Shown in pieces: positions 8,535 through 16,596 of a stretch of 64,000 nucleotides of DNA. Position 1 is the stretch's first letter. Every line of letters starts with the position of its first letter. Under the pieces are notes generated by a model. It was not told the DNA's origin and did no database searches. It saw nothing but the letters and a program-made list of their open reading frames with translations. The DNA is from Dyella_A sp035685805. Lineage in GTDB: Bacteria; Pseudomonadota; Gammaproteobacteria; Xanthomonadales; Rhodanobacteraceae. The translations under genes were made by a program, and so were the position numbers. Where the stretch lies: positions 62,001-126,000 of the forward strand of contig NZ_DASSAB010000038.1 of assembly GCF_035685805.1 (NCBI RefSeq), written 5' to 3'.

Positions 8535-8559
8535 AAAACCGCCCCAGGTGCTGGGGCGG
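8535..8559 (-). terminator. Hairpin with T-tract between pstS and pstC, probable attenuating terminator
   Basis: On the minus strand a 7-bp GC stem (CCGCCCC / GGGGCGG) with a 7-base loop is followed directly by TTTT. It sits 70 bases after the pstS stop and 55 bases before the pstC ATG. Partial termination here would give more PstS than membrane components, as known in other pst operons. Confidence 0.65.
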
Positions 8560-8628
8560 CTGATCCACCGGCGTCCGTGCCGGAGCGGCTGTCGGGAGTC
8601 CGACGGCCGCCGTCATCCGGTCGGGGAA

Positions 8629-9648
8629 TTACATCTGGAAATCCGAGGCCCAGTAGGCTTCGATCTGCTCGACCAGCGAGTCGGGCAGCGGCACGTAGTC
8701 GAGCGAGGCAGCCTGCGGCTGGCCGTTCTCGTAGGACCACTTGAAGAAGTCGAAGGCCACCTTGGTGTGCTCGACGTTTTTGGGCTTCTTGTACATGATC
8801 GCCCAGGTGGTGGCGGTGATCGGCCACGCGGTCTCGCCCGGGGCGTTGGTCATGATCAGGTTGAAGTCCTTGGCGCTGGCCCAGTCGGCGGTGGCGGCGG
8901 CGGCAGCGAACGCGTCGGCATCCGGCTTGACGATCTGGCCGGCGGCATTCTTCATGTCGACCCAGGCGATCTTGTTCTTCATAGCGTAGGCGTACTCGAC
9001 GTAGCCGATCGAGCCCTTGATCTGGCGAACGTACTGCGACACGCCCTCGTTGCCCTTGCCACCCACGCCGGTCGGCCAGTCAACGGCGGTGCCGAACTTG
9101 ACCTGCGAGGCCCACTCCGGGCTGACCTTGCTCAGGTAGTTGGTGAAGTTGTACGAGGTGCCCGAACCGTCCGAGCGATGCACCACGGTGATCTTGCCGG
9201 CCGGAAGCGTCATGCCGGCATTGAGCGCGGCGATCTTCGGGTCGTTCCAGTTGGTGATCTTGCCCATGAAGATGTCAGCCAGCGTGGCGCCGTCGAGCTT
9301 GATCTGGTCCGCCTGCACGCCGGCGATGTTCACCACCGGCACGATGCCGCCCACCACCAGCGGGAACTGGCCCAGGCCGAACTTCTTCAGGTCTTCCGGG
9401 CTCAGCGGAGCGTCGGAGGCGCCGAAATCGATGGTGCCGGCCTTGATCTGCGCGATGCCCGCGCCCGAACCGACCGACTGGTAGTTGAGCTGGTTGCCGG
9501 TCTTCTCGGCATACGCTGCCGACCACTTGGTCAGCACCGGATAGACGAAGCTGGAGCCGGCGCCGGTGATGTCGGTGGCCTGGGCCGCCATGCTCATCAG
9601 CGAGGCAGCGGCGATGGTGGCAATGCGTGATTTGGTTGAGGTCAACAC
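8629..9648 (-). CDS. pstS: Periplasmic phosphate-binding protein PstS
   Basis: High-affinity periplasmic phosphate receptor that delivers phosphate to PstCA. The 339-residue precursor starts with a signal peptide of about 24 residues (ends SMAAQA before TDITGAG). Ligand-loop motifs typical of PstS are visible: GAGSSFVYPVLTKW, SVGSGAGIAQI, DFGASDAPL and HRSDGSGTSYNF. The start is GTG at 9648 with a strong Shine-Dalgarno AAGGAG seven bases upstream. It heads the pst cluster. A palindrome of CTGTCACAC half-sites lies about 100 bp upstream and may belong to its phosphate control. Confidence 0.97.
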   Translation of the reverse strand: MLTSTKSRIATIAAASLMSMAAQATDITGAGSSFVYPVLTKWSAAYAEKTGNQLNYQSVGSGAGIAQIKAGTIDFGASDAPLSPEDLKKFGLGQFPLVVGGIVPVVNIAGVQADQIKLDGATLADIFMGKITNWNDPKIAALNAGMTLPAGKITVVHRSDGSGTSYNFTNYLSKVSPEWASQVKFGTAVDWPTGVGGKGNEGVSQYVRQIKGSIGYVEYAYAMKNKIAWVDMKNAAGQIVKPDADAFAAAAATADWASAKDFNLIMTNAPGETAWPITATTWAIMYKKPKNVEHTKVAFDFFKWSYENGQPQAASLDYVPLPDSLVEQIEAYWASDFQM

Positions 9649-9743
9649 GGTAGCTCCTTGAGGAGGAAAGTCACGGGACGAGGCCCGCCCCTTCCGCCAT
9701 TACATGGGTGGCGTGTTGCAATGAAATGAGATGAATGTTGCAT

Positions 9744-9767
9744 CCGTGTGACAGGCTGTCACACAGC
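9744..9767 (-). promoter_or_regulatory. Candidate PhoB-related site upstream of pstS
   Basis: A perfect 19-bp palindrome (GTGTGACAG G CTGTCACAC, 9746-9764) lies 98 bp upstream of the pstS GTG. Each arm contains CTGTCA, the core of a PhoB half-site, but PhoB normally binds direct repeats spaced 11 bp, and the following 11 bases on the minus strand match poorly. It may be a Pho box in a degenerate form or the site of another dimeric regulator. Confidence 0.4.
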
Positions 9768-9805
9768 GGCACGGGCAACCCCCCGCAACGCAGCGCCAGC
9801 GCGGC

Positions 9806-10465
9806 TTACAGCACGCCCAGGCCGATGTGTTCGCGCTCGAAGGTTTCCAGCTTGCGCCAGCGGTTGACGATGCCGCAGAACAGTTCGGCGGTGCGCTCGG
9901 CGTCATAGATGGCCGAGTGCGCCTCGCGCGTGTCGAACAGATGGCCGGCGGCGTGTGCTGCCTTGCTGAGCACGGTCTGGCCGTAGGCCAGGCCGCCCAG
10001 CGTGGCGGTGTCGAAACAGCTGAACGGGTGGAACGGATTGCGCTTGTGGCCGACGCGGCGCACCGCCGCGTTGACGAAACCCAGGTCGAACGCCGCGTTG
10101 TGCCCCACCAGCACGGCGCGCTGGCAGTTGTGGTGGCGCATGGCCCGGCGCACCTCGTCGAAGATGTGATCCAGCGCCATCCGCTCGCTCAGTGCGCCGC
10201 GCAACGGGTTGTCCGGATCGATGCCGGTGATCTCCAGCGCCCGCGGGTCGAGATTGGCGCCCGGGAAGGGCTCCACGTGGGCCGCCACGGCCGGTTGCGG
10301 GTGCAGGTAGCCCTCGCTGTCCATGCCCAGGGTGACGGCGGCGATCTCCAGCAGCGCGTCGTGATCGGCGTCGAAGCCGCCGGTTTCCACGTCCACCACC
10401 ACCGGGAGAAAGCCGCGGAAGCGGTCGGCCATGCGCGTGGCCAGGCTCTTGTTGAGGTCATCCAT
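9806..10465 (-). CDS. rnt: Ribonuclease T
   Basis: DEDD-family 3'-5' exoribonuclease that trims the CCA end of tRNA and matures 5S and other stable RNAs. The predicted 219-residue protein has D25 and E27 in VDVETGGFD, the second Asp in HNAAFDLGFVN and the final H..D in HSAIYDAERTAELF, together the full DEDDh active site. The start is the ATG at 10465 (MDDLNKSL); an in-frame TTG two codons upstream is possible but weaker. It lies alone between pstS and the divergent porin gene and has no evident link to phosphate. Confidence 0.95.
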   Translation of the reverse strand: MDDLNKSLATRMADRFRGFLPVVVDVETGGFDADHDALLEIAAVTLGMDSEGYLHPQPAVAAHVEPFPGANLDPRALEITGIDPDNPLRGALSERMALDHIFDEVRRAMRHHNCQRAVLVGHNAAFDLGFVNAAVRRVGHKRNPFHPFSCFDTATLGGLAYGQTVLSKAAHAAGHLFDTREAHSAIYDAERTAELFCGIVNRWRKLETFEREHIGLGVL

Positions 10466-10521
10466 CGGCAAAGCATATCAGCCGCCCTCGCGGGGACGGG
10501 GGAGATGACGCTGACTTCGTT

Positions 10522-10554
10522 TTGTCACACATCTTCAATATCTCTGCAAAAGGA
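10522..10554 (+). promoter_or_regulatory. Candidate Pho box upstream of the phosphate porin gene
   Basis: TTGTCACACAT at 10522-10532 matches the 11-bp PhoB repeat CTGTCATAAAT at 8 of 11 positions and is followed directly by CTTCAATATCT (6 of 11), then CTGCAAAAGGA, at the expected 11-bp spacing. It lies about 90-125 bp before the porin ATG and on the side away from rnt. The gene's predicted role makes PhoB control plausible. Confidence 0.5.
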
Positions 10555-10645
10555 CGACTGCAAACTTTTAACGTCCTGCTTCGCCGACCACATGTTGCAC
10601 GGGGGTGCGGTCGAGGTGTCTTCATCCATCAAGCGGAGATTTTCC

Positions 10646-11905
10646 ATGCGTTCGAAGTTGCTCGTGGTAGCGATTGCTGCCGGTTTGGGTTTCACCAGCC
10701 TGGCTTCCGTAGCAGCCCCGGCCCCGCAGTCGTCGAAGTCGTCGACGGCCAGCAATGCCGAAATCGAGATGCTCAAGGCGCAGGTCGCCGCGATGCAGGC
10801 CAAGCTCGACGAGCTTGAGCAACGCACGGACGCGCAGTCCGACATCAACGTGAGCACCGGCCAGGCGATCGAGAAGGTGCAGGCCTCCTCGGCCAATGAC
10901 ACCAAGATTGCCGCCCTCGAGAAGGCGATCAACAACACCACGCTGTCGGGCAAGATGTACTTCGACTTCACCAATATCGACCAGAAGAACAGCGATACCG
11001 GCAGCACCAATGCCACCGGCACCGGCATCGACGTCAAGCGCTTCTACCTGACCGTGGACCACAAGTTCGACGACGTCTGGTCGGCCAACCTGACCACCGA
11101 CTTCAACTACGTCAGCAACGACGGCGAGACCAACCTGTTCGTCAAGAAGGCCTACGTCGAAGGCAAGTTCGATCCGGCGTTCAAGCTGCGCATCGGTTCG
11201 GCGGACATGCCCTGGATTCCGTTCGTCGAGAACTACTACGGCTTCCGGTACGTCGAGAACACCCTGACCGACCGCCTGAAGTACGCCAACTCGGCCGATT
11301 GGGGCCTGCACGCGGCCGGCGACTTCGGCGCCAGCAAGTCGGTCAACTACGCCGTGTCCGTGGTCAACGGCAACGGCTACAAGAACCCCAGCCGCAGCAA
11401 GGGCGTGGACTTCGAAGGCCGCATCGGCTTCGTCCCGTTCGAGAACATGATCGTCGCCGTGGGTGGCTACAGCGGCCATCGCGGTCAGGAGACCCAGAGC
11501 GTCAACGCGCAGAACACCGCCACCCGCGGCGACGTGATGGTGGCCTACGCCGACAAGTCGGTGCGCGTGGGCGTGGAGTACTTCACCGCCAAGGACTGGA
11601 ACACGATCCTGTCGCCGGTGTCGGACAAGTCGGACGGCTACTCGGTGTGGGGCAGCGTGGGCGTGGCCGACGGCGTGACGCTGTTCGCCCGCTACGACAG
11701 CGCCAAGCTGAGCAAGGACCTCGACAGCGACGCCAAGGACACCTACTACAACGCCGGCGTCGAGTTCGACATCACCAAGGGCTTCAAGCTGGCTGCCGTG
11801 TACAAGCACGAGAAGGGCGAGAAGTCGGTGGCCACGCCGATCCCGCCGCACGTGCAGAACGTCAAGACCGACGAGATCGGCGTGTTCGGCGAGGTGAAGT
11901 TCTGA
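10646..11905 (+). CDS. OprP/OprO-type phosphate-selective outer-membrane porin
   Basis: Probably a trimeric outer-membrane channel for phosphate or polyphosphate. The 419-residue precursor has a signal peptide ending near residue 24 (SLASVAA), a short coiled-coil stretch (about 35-70, with EIEMLKAQVAAMQAKLDELEQ-like heptads) and then a beta-barrel of alternating aromatic strands ending in GEVKF; the terminal Phe is the usual signal for barrel assembly. GKMYFDFTNID and KRFYLTVDHKFDDVWSANL resemble the porin O/P family. The start ATG follows GGAG. A candidate Pho box precedes it and a strong terminator follows, so it is monocistronic. Position beside pst supports phosphate uptake; the exact substrate cannot be read from the sequence. 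Confidence 0.85.
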   Translation: MRSKLLVVAIAAGLGFTSLASVAAPAPQSSKSSTASNAEIEMLKAQVAAMQAKLDELEQRTDAQSDINVSTGQAIEKVQASSANDTKIAALEKAINNTTLSGKMYFDFTNIDQKNSDTGSTNATGTGIDVKRFYLTVDHKFDDVWSANLTTDFNYVSNDGETNLFVKKAYVEGKFDPAFKLRIGSADMPWIPFVENYYGFRYVENTLTDRLKYANSADWGLHAAGDFGASKSVNYAVSVVNGNGYKNPSRSKGVDFEGRIGFVPFENMIVAVGGYSGHRGQETQSVNAQNTATRGDVMVAYADKSVRVGVEYFTAKDWNTILSPVSDKSDGYSVWGSVGVADGVTLFARYDSAKLSKDLDSDAKDTYYNAGVEFDITKGFKLAAVYKHEKGEKSVATPIPPHVQNVKTDEIGVFGEVKF

Positions 11906-11985
11906 AAACTGTCACATGCCTGCTGCATGATGCGGCAGGCAGGACGGGCCAGGTTATCTGAAGGGAGTTCGACCCAGGGACGGAA

Positions 11986-12018
11986 AAACGGCGGGCAGCA
12001 GCCCGCCGTTTGCTTTTT
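11986..12018 (+). terminator. Intrinsic terminator after the porin gene
   Basis: A perfect 11-bp stem (AAACGGCGGGC / GCCCGCCGTTT) with a four-base loop is followed by GCTTTTT. It ends transcription from the porin gene; the convergent nth gene ends about 80 bases further on. Confidence 0.88.
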
Positions 12019-12099
12019 GCGGTGCCGGTGCGCGTCGCGAGGTGGCAGCGGATCGGCCCCCCGGCTCGACCCGGCACCAGAGCGGGCCGGGTGCGACGG

Positions 12100-12735
12100 T
12101 CAGCCGGGGGTCTTGTCCCGGTACCGGCACAGATCGCGGATCACGCAATTCGGGCAATCCGGCTTGCGCGCCTTGCACACATAGCGACCGTGCAGGATCA
12201 GCCAGTGGTGGGCGTCGAGCTTGAACTCGGCCGGCACGACTTTCTCCAGCTTCGCCTCCACCGCGCGCACGTCCTTTCCGGGCGCCAGGCCGGTGCGGTT
12301 GGACACGCGGAAAATATGCGTGTCCACCGCGATGGTCGGCTCGCCGAACGCCGTGTTGAGCACCACGTTGGCCGTCTTGCGGCCCACGCCGGGCAGCGCC
12401 TCCAGCGCCTCGCGCTCGCGCGGCACCTCGCCGCCGTGCTGCTCGATCAGCAGCCGGCACAGCGCGATGACGTTCTTCGCCTTGGCGTTGAACAGCCCGA
12501 TGGTGCTGATGTAGCTCTTGAGCCCGTCCTCTCCGAGCGCGAGGATCGCCTGCGGTGTGTTGGCGACCGGATACAGCCGGCGGGTGGCCTTGTTGACGCC
12601 GACGTCGGTCGCCTGGGCCGAGAGCACCACCGCCACCAGCAACTCGAACGGCGTGGTGTACGCCAGTTCGGTGGTCGGCCTGGGGTTCAACTCGCGCAGG
12701 CGGGTGAACATCTCCACGACATCGGCGCGTTTCAT
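12100..12735 (-). CDS. nth: Endonuclease III (DNA glycosylase/AP lyase)
   Basis: Base-excision repair enzyme that removes oxidised pyrimidines and nicks the abasic site. The 211-residue protein has the helix-hairpin-helix LPGVGRKTANVV with the catalytic Lys, the catalytic Asp in AVDTHIFRV, and the [4Fe-4S] pattern C-x6-C-x2-C-x5-C (CKARKPDCPNCVIRDLC) near the C-terminus. The ATG overlaps the stop of the upstream rsxB-like gene as ATGA, so the two are co-translated. The same pair sits at the end of the rsx operon in E. coli, but here the other rsx genes are absent. Confidence 0.97.
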   Translation of the reverse strand: MKRADVVEMFTRLRELNPRPTTELAYTTPFELLVAVVLSAQATDVGVNKATRRLYPVANTPQAILALGEDGLKSYISTIGLFNAKAKNVIALCRLLIEQHGGEVPREREALEALPGVGRKTANVVLNTAFGEPTIAVDTHIFRVSNRTGLAPGKDVRAVEAKLEKVVPAEFKLDAHHWLILHGRYVCKARKPDCPNCVIRDLCRYRDKTPG

Positions 12736-13352
12736 TCCAGATAGCCCTGCTTCTTTGCTTTGGCCCGTGCCAGTGCGGCCAGCACCGGGTTGCTCGCGGC
12801 GGCGGCATCCACGGCCGCCTTGCGCGCGGCCAGTTCGGCCTCGTGGGCGGCGCGCTCGCGCGCCAGTCGCGCCTCGCGGCGCTGGAAGTGCGCCCGCGCA
12901 GCGTCGGCCCGGGCGGGGGTCGCGACCCACGCCGGCGGCATCGGGTCCAGCACGATGCAATCGACGGGACAGGCCGGCACGCACAGCTCGCAGCCGGTGC
13001 AGTCATCGACCAGCACGGTGTGCATCAGCTTGGCGGCGCCCACGATGGCGTCGACCGGGCACGCCTGGATGCATTTCGTGCAGCCGATGCAGTCGGCCTC
13101 GACGATCCGCGCCAACGTCCGCGGCTTCTCCGCGCCGTGCTCGGGATCAAGCGCAAGCACGGGCTGATCGAGCAGGGCGGCGAGCTTCGCGATACCCGCC
13201 GCGCCGCCGGGCGGGCAGCGGTTGATCGGCGCCTCGGCCCGGGCGATCGCCTCGGCGTAGGGCCGGCAGCCGTGGAAGCCGCACTGCTCGCACTGGGTCT
13301 GCGGCAGCAGGGCATCGATGCGCGTGGCCAGGGTGTCGAGTGGGTCACTCAT
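12732..13352 (-). CDS. rsxB: Soluble RsxB/RnfB-like ferredoxin
   Basis: Electron-transfer iron-sulfur protein related to subunit B of the Rsx/Rnf complex. The 206-residue protein lacks the N-terminal membrane helix of canonical RsxB and begins almost directly with the Fe-S domain (Cys 21, 24, 29 and 46). Two ferredoxin clusters follow: CIGCTKCIQACP (Cys 88, 91, 94, 98) and CTGCELCVPACP (Cys 118, 121, 124, 128). The C-terminal 60 residues are Ala/Arg-rich and probably helical. No rsxA, C, D, G or E is next to it. It may donate electrons to the Fe-S enzyme nth or another partner; this is inference from gene pairing. Confidence 0.88.
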   Translation of the reverse strand: MSDPLDTLATRIDALLPQTQCEQCGFHGCRPYAEAIARAEAPINRCPPGGAAGIAKLAALLDQPVLALDPEHGAEKPRTLARIVEADCIGCTKCIQACPVDAIVGAAKLMHTVLVDDCTGCELCVPACPVDCIVLDPMPPAWVATPARADAARAHFQRREARLARERAAHEAELAARKAAVDAAAASNPVLAALARAKAKKQGYLE

Positions 13353-13421
13353 GCGCGGGGACGGGGTGCGGCGATAATCACGCAACCATTGTCGCCCATT
13401 CGTCCTATCCGGAGCTCTGCC

Positions 13422-13733
13422 ATGTCTCTTCTCCCGTCACGCCGCCCGTCGCCTGTCGCGTCGATCCTGCTTGCGGCCGCACTCGTCTGCGGCGGCGCAT
13501 TTGCGCTGGCCCGCGTGTCGCCGGTGCAGGCGCGCCCGGCTGCTGCCGACGAGGCCGAAACGCTCACCGTGTTCGTCGACGCCACCTTCGGCATGCGCAA
13601 AGGCCACATGGCCAACCAGCTCACCAAGTCGCACGCCCTGTATGCCGCCCGCGGATACCGCTATGTCGACATGGCGCCATACAACGAAAACGGCGACCTG
13701 GTCGGCTTCTTCGTGACCTACACCCGCCGCTGA
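13422..13733 (+). CDS. Small exported protein of unknown function
   Basis: A 103-residue protein I do not recognise. It begins with a positively charged segment and a hydrophobic stretch (about residues 13-33, SILLAAALVCGGAFALA) that is a likely signal peptide or anchor. The mature part is small and soluble, with VFVDATFGMRKGHMANQLTKSHALYAARGYRYVDMAPYNENGDLVGFFVTYT; the closing region resembles a small alpha/beta fold. It has no Cys in the mature part. A reasonable start context (CCGGAGCTCTGCC before ATG) supports translation. It lies between divergent rsxB and convergent metG and is probably monocistronic. Confidence 0.75.
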   Translation: MSLLPSRRPSPVASILLAAALVCGGAFALARVSPVQARPAAADEAETLTVFVDATFGMRKGHMANQLTKSHALYAARGYRYVDMAPYNENGDLVGFFVTYTRR

Positions 13734-13740
13734 GCCTGCT

Positions 13741-15846
13741 TCAGCGCACCGTGGCGCCGGGCTTGGCACCGGCGTCCGCGTCGAGCAGGAACAGGTCGCT
13801 GCCGCCGTCGCCGGCGGACAGGATCATCCCCTCGGACAGGCCGAAGCGCATCTTGCGCGGCGCCAGGTTGGCGATGAACACCACGTTGCGGCCCACCATT
13901 TTTTCCGGCTCGCCGTAGGCGGCGCGGATGCCGGAGAAGATCTGCCGCGTGCCCAGCGGGCCGGCGTCCAGCTCGAAGCGCAGCAGCTTGTCCGAACCCT
14001 CGACGAACTCGCACACGGTCACCTTGCCCACGCGCAAATCGAGCTTGGCGAAATCGTCGATGCCGATGGTGGTGGCAGCGGCAGCGTCGGTGGTTGCGGG
14101 GGCGGGCGTGGGGTCGGTCATGGCTTTCTTCGCTTGCTTGGGTTTGTCGGTGGAAACAGGCGCGCTGGCGGGCGCGCCGAGCGACTCTTTCGAGGCCTCG
14201 ACCATCGCTTCGATCTGCTTCGGATCGAGGCGGCCGAGCAGCGGCTCGAAGGGCGCGATGATGTGGTTGTGCAGGGCGGCGCGGGCGTCGTCGAAGTCGA
14301 TGATCGGCGCGGCCAGGAACCGCTCGGCCGCGGCCACCGTGGCGGGCAGGATCGGCTTGAGCAGGCCGCCCAGCAGGCGGAACGCGGCGATCGCGAACGA
14401 GCACACCTGGTGCAGCTCGACGCGGCGCGATTCGTCCTTGGCCAGCGTCCACGGCGCGGTGGCGGCGATGTGGCCGTTGACCAGGTCGGCCATCAGCACG
14501 AAGCGGCGGGTGACCTCGGCGAACTGGCCCTGGTCGTAGAGCTCGGCCAGGCCGTCGTAGTGCTCCTGCAGACGGTTCCACAGCACGGTCTCGGTGACGC
14601 CGAAGCGCTCGGCCAGTCGGCCGTCGAAGAACTTGTGCACGAAGCCCGCGGTGCGGCTGGCGATGTTCACCCACTTGCCGACCAGGTGCGAGTTCACGCG
14701 CTCCTCGAAGGCCTTGAGGTCCAGGTCCACGTCCACCGGCGCGTCGTCGAGCATGGTGGCGAAGTAGTAGCGCAGACACTCCGGATTCAATCCTGCGTCC
14801 AGGTAGGTGCGGGCCTGGATGAAGGTGCCGCGCGACTTGGACATCTTCGCGCCGTTGACCGTGAGGTAGCCGTTGACGTGCAGCGCCGTGGGCGTGCGGA
14901 AACCCGCGCCGTGCAGCATCGCCGGCCAGAACAGGCCGTGGAAGTTGATGATGTCCTTGCCGATGAAGTGGTGCATCTCGGCAGTGCTGTCGGGGGCGAG
15001 GAAGTCGTCGAAGCTCAGCCCGGTCCGGTCGCACAGCGCCTTGAAGCTGGCCAGGTAGCCGACCGGCGCGTCCAGCCACACGTAGAAGAACTTGCCCGGC
15101 GCGTCGGGGATCGGGAAGCCGAAGTACGGCGCGTCGCGCGAGATGTCCCAGTCCTTCAGGCCGCCGTCCAGCCACTCGCGCAGCTTGGCCGCCACGCCGC
15201 TGTTGGCCACCGGCTGGCCGCCCGAGTACTTGCCGGCGAACCAGTCGCGCAGCAGGCCCTCGAACTTCGACAGCTGGAAGAAGTAGTGCTCCGAATCGCG
15301 CAGCACCGGCGTGGCGCCGGACATCACCGAGTACGGGTTGATCAGGTCGGTGGGTGCGTAGGTGGCGCCGCAGTTCTCGCAGTTGTCGCCGTACTGGTCA
15401 GGCGTCTTGCACACCGGGCAGGTGCCCTTGATGTAGCGGTCCGGCAGAAACATCTGCTTGTCCGGATCGAACAACTGCTGGATGTCGCGCTTGGCGATGG
15501 CGCCGCCGTCGCGCAGGCGCGTGTAGATCAGCGTCGCCAGCTCGCGGTTCTCGTCCGAATGGGTGCTGTGGTAGTGGTCGAACGCCACGCCGAAGGCGGC
15601 GAAGTCGGCCTCGTGGCCGGCGCGGATGCCGTCGATGTAGACCTCCGGCGCCAGGCCGGCCTTTTCCGCCGCCAGCATGATCGGCGTGCCGTGCGCGTCG
15701 TCGGCGCAGACGTAGACCACCTCGCTGCCGGCCATGCGCTGCGCCCGCACCCAGATGTCGGCCTGGATGTAGCCCAGCAGGTGACCCATGTGCAGCGGGC
15801 CGTTGGCGTAGGGCAGGGCGTTGGTGACGAGGAGGCGGCGGCTCAT
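13741..15846 (-). CDS. metG: Methionyl-tRNA synthetase
   Basis: Class I aminoacyl-tRNA synthetase that charges tRNA-Met. The 701-residue protein has the HIGH-type motif PYANGPLHMGHL at the start, the zinc knuckle CPVCKTPDQYGDNCENC, the KMSKS loop, the anticodon-binding helical domain and a C-terminal EMAP-type tRNA-binding domain (about 590-701) after an Ala/Pro/Thr-rich linker. The ATG at 15846 is chosen because MSRRLLVTNALPYANG is the family start; the open frame continues upstream without support. A CATAAT hexamer lies 28 bases upstream of the start. It is monocistronic and ends 8 bases from the small convergent gene. Confidence 0.97.
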   Translation of the reverse strand: MSRRLLVTNALPYANGPLHMGHLLGYIQADIWVRAQRMAGSEVVYVCADDAHGTPIMLAAEKAGLAPEVYIDGIRAGHEADFAAFGVAFDHYHSTHSDENRELATLIYTRLRDGGAIAKRDIQQLFDPDKQMFLPDRYIKGTCPVCKTPDQYGDNCENCGATYAPTDLINPYSVMSGATPVLRDSEHYFFQLSKFEGLLRDWFAGKYSGGQPVANSGVAAKLREWLDGGLKDWDISRDAPYFGFPIPDAPGKFFYVWLDAPVGYLASFKALCDRTGLSFDDFLAPDSTAEMHHFIGKDIINFHGLFWPAMLHGAGFRTPTALHVNGYLTVNGAKMSKSRGTFIQARTYLDAGLNPECLRYYFATMLDDAPVDVDLDLKAFEERVNSHLVGKWVNIASRTAGFVHKFFDGRLAERFGVTETVLWNRLQEHYDGLAELYDQGQFAEVTRRFVLMADLVNGHIAATAPWTLAKDESRRVELHQVCSFAIAAFRLLGGLLKPILPATVAAAERFLAAPIIDFDDARAALHNHIIAPFEPLLGRLDPKQIEAMVEASKESLGAPASAPVSTDKPKQAKKAMTDPTPAPATTDAAAATTIGIDDFAKLDLRVGKVTVCEFVEGSDKLLRFELDAGPLGTRQIFSGIRAAYGEPEKMVGRNVVFIANLAPRKMRFGLSEGMILSAGDGGSDLFLLDADAGAKPGATVR

Positions 15847-15874
15847 GGCGGTACGCGTGCTGGAATGACCGCGC

Positions 15875-15880
15875 ATTATG
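15875..15880 (-). promoter_or_regulatory. Putative -10 element of metG
   Basis: CATAAT on the minus strand lies 28 bases before the metG ATG. Very similar hexamers sit 28-31 bases before apbC, rimO, prmB and gltX. No good -35 is apparent, which is common in GC-rich genomes. Confidence 0.45.
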
Positions 15881-15929
15881 GCATGGACGTCCAAACCGCC
15901 CCCGGCTCCCGCCGGACCGGGGCCCCATG

Positions 15930-15953
15930 AAAAAGGCCCGCCAGTGGCGGGCC
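15930..15953 (-). terminator. Intrinsic terminator after the DUF2147 gene
   Basis: On the minus strand an 8-bp stem (GGCCCGCC / GGCGGGCC) with a three-base loop is followed by TTTTT. It is placed 25 bases after the stop of the DUF2147 gene and before the metG promoter. Confidence 0.88.
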
Positions 15954-15978
15954 GGTCGATCGAGCGGGAGCTACACGG

Positions 15979-16425
15979 TTACTCCTGGCGCTCCCACACC
16001 TGCGAGCGGCCGAGCAGGGCGAAACCGATGTAGCCGTGCACGTCCAGCTTCTGGCCGCCGTCCATCAGGGTGAGCTTGACCTTGTATTCCTTGCCGTTCT
16101 TGGGATCGAGGATCTTGCCGCCGTCCCACACGTCGTCGTCCTTGCTGACGCCCCACATGATGGTCATGCCCTCGATCGGCTGGTTCTTGCGCTCGCCGTC
16201 GCACTCCTTGCAGATCGGGTTGGGGCCTTCGTCGGAGTTGAGCACCTTGACCACCTTGGCCTGCAGCTCGCCATTGTTTTCGGTGATCTCGACGATCGAC
16301 TTGGGCTGGTGGGTCTTGTCGTCGATGGTTTTCCAGGTGCCGACCGGGGTGTCGGTGGCGGCGAAGGCGGAGCCGGCGATCAGCAGCAGGCCGGTGGCGA
16401 GGGTGAAGCGGGACAGCAGTGTCAT
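15979..16425 (-). CDS. Periplasmic DUF2147 family protein
   Basis: A 148-residue exported protein of unknown molecular function. The signal peptide (MTLLSRFTLATGLLLIAGSAFA) is clear, with cleavage near residue 22. The mature domain begins DTPVGTWKTIDDKTHQPKSI, the hallmark of DUF2147, and contains a Cys pair in NPICKECDG that could form a disulfide. The domain is thought to be a small beta-barrel of lipocalin-like shape. It is monocistronic, with an ATG start and a strong terminator, and is divergent from apbC with about 170 bases between them. Confidence 0.88.
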   Translation of the reverse strand: MTLLSRFTLATGLLLIAGSAFAATDTPVGTWKTIDDKTHQPKSIVEITENNGELQAKVVKVLNSDEGPNPICKECDGERKNQPIEGMTIMWGVSKDDDVWDGGKILDPKNGKEYKVKLTLMDGGQKLDVHGYIGFALLGRSQVWERQE

Positions 16426-16560
16426 GGTGATCCTCCCGTACGAAAGCGTATGGGGCGAGCGTGCCGAGGCCTCCGGGGTGGGTCAAGCTGCAATGCGCAA
16501 GAGCGCAGCCGGGCGCATCCCGCCCTGATCTGGCGCAGCCGGAGCGCCACCGCGGGCTGG

Positions 16561-16566
16561 CATAAT
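16561..16566 (+). promoter_or_regulatory. Putative -10 element of apbC
   Basis: CATAAT followed by CGGCGG lies 31 bases upstream of the apbC ATG. The same arrangement (TAnAAT then CGsCGG) is found before rimO and prmB. No clear -35 is visible. Confidence 0.45.
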
Positions 16567-16596
16567 CGGCGGTCTCTCCCCCTCAAGACATGTCCC

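Noticed and set aside
14134..15930. A 598-residue open frame antisense to metG
   Set aside because: metG has every motif in frame; this frame has no start support or domain.
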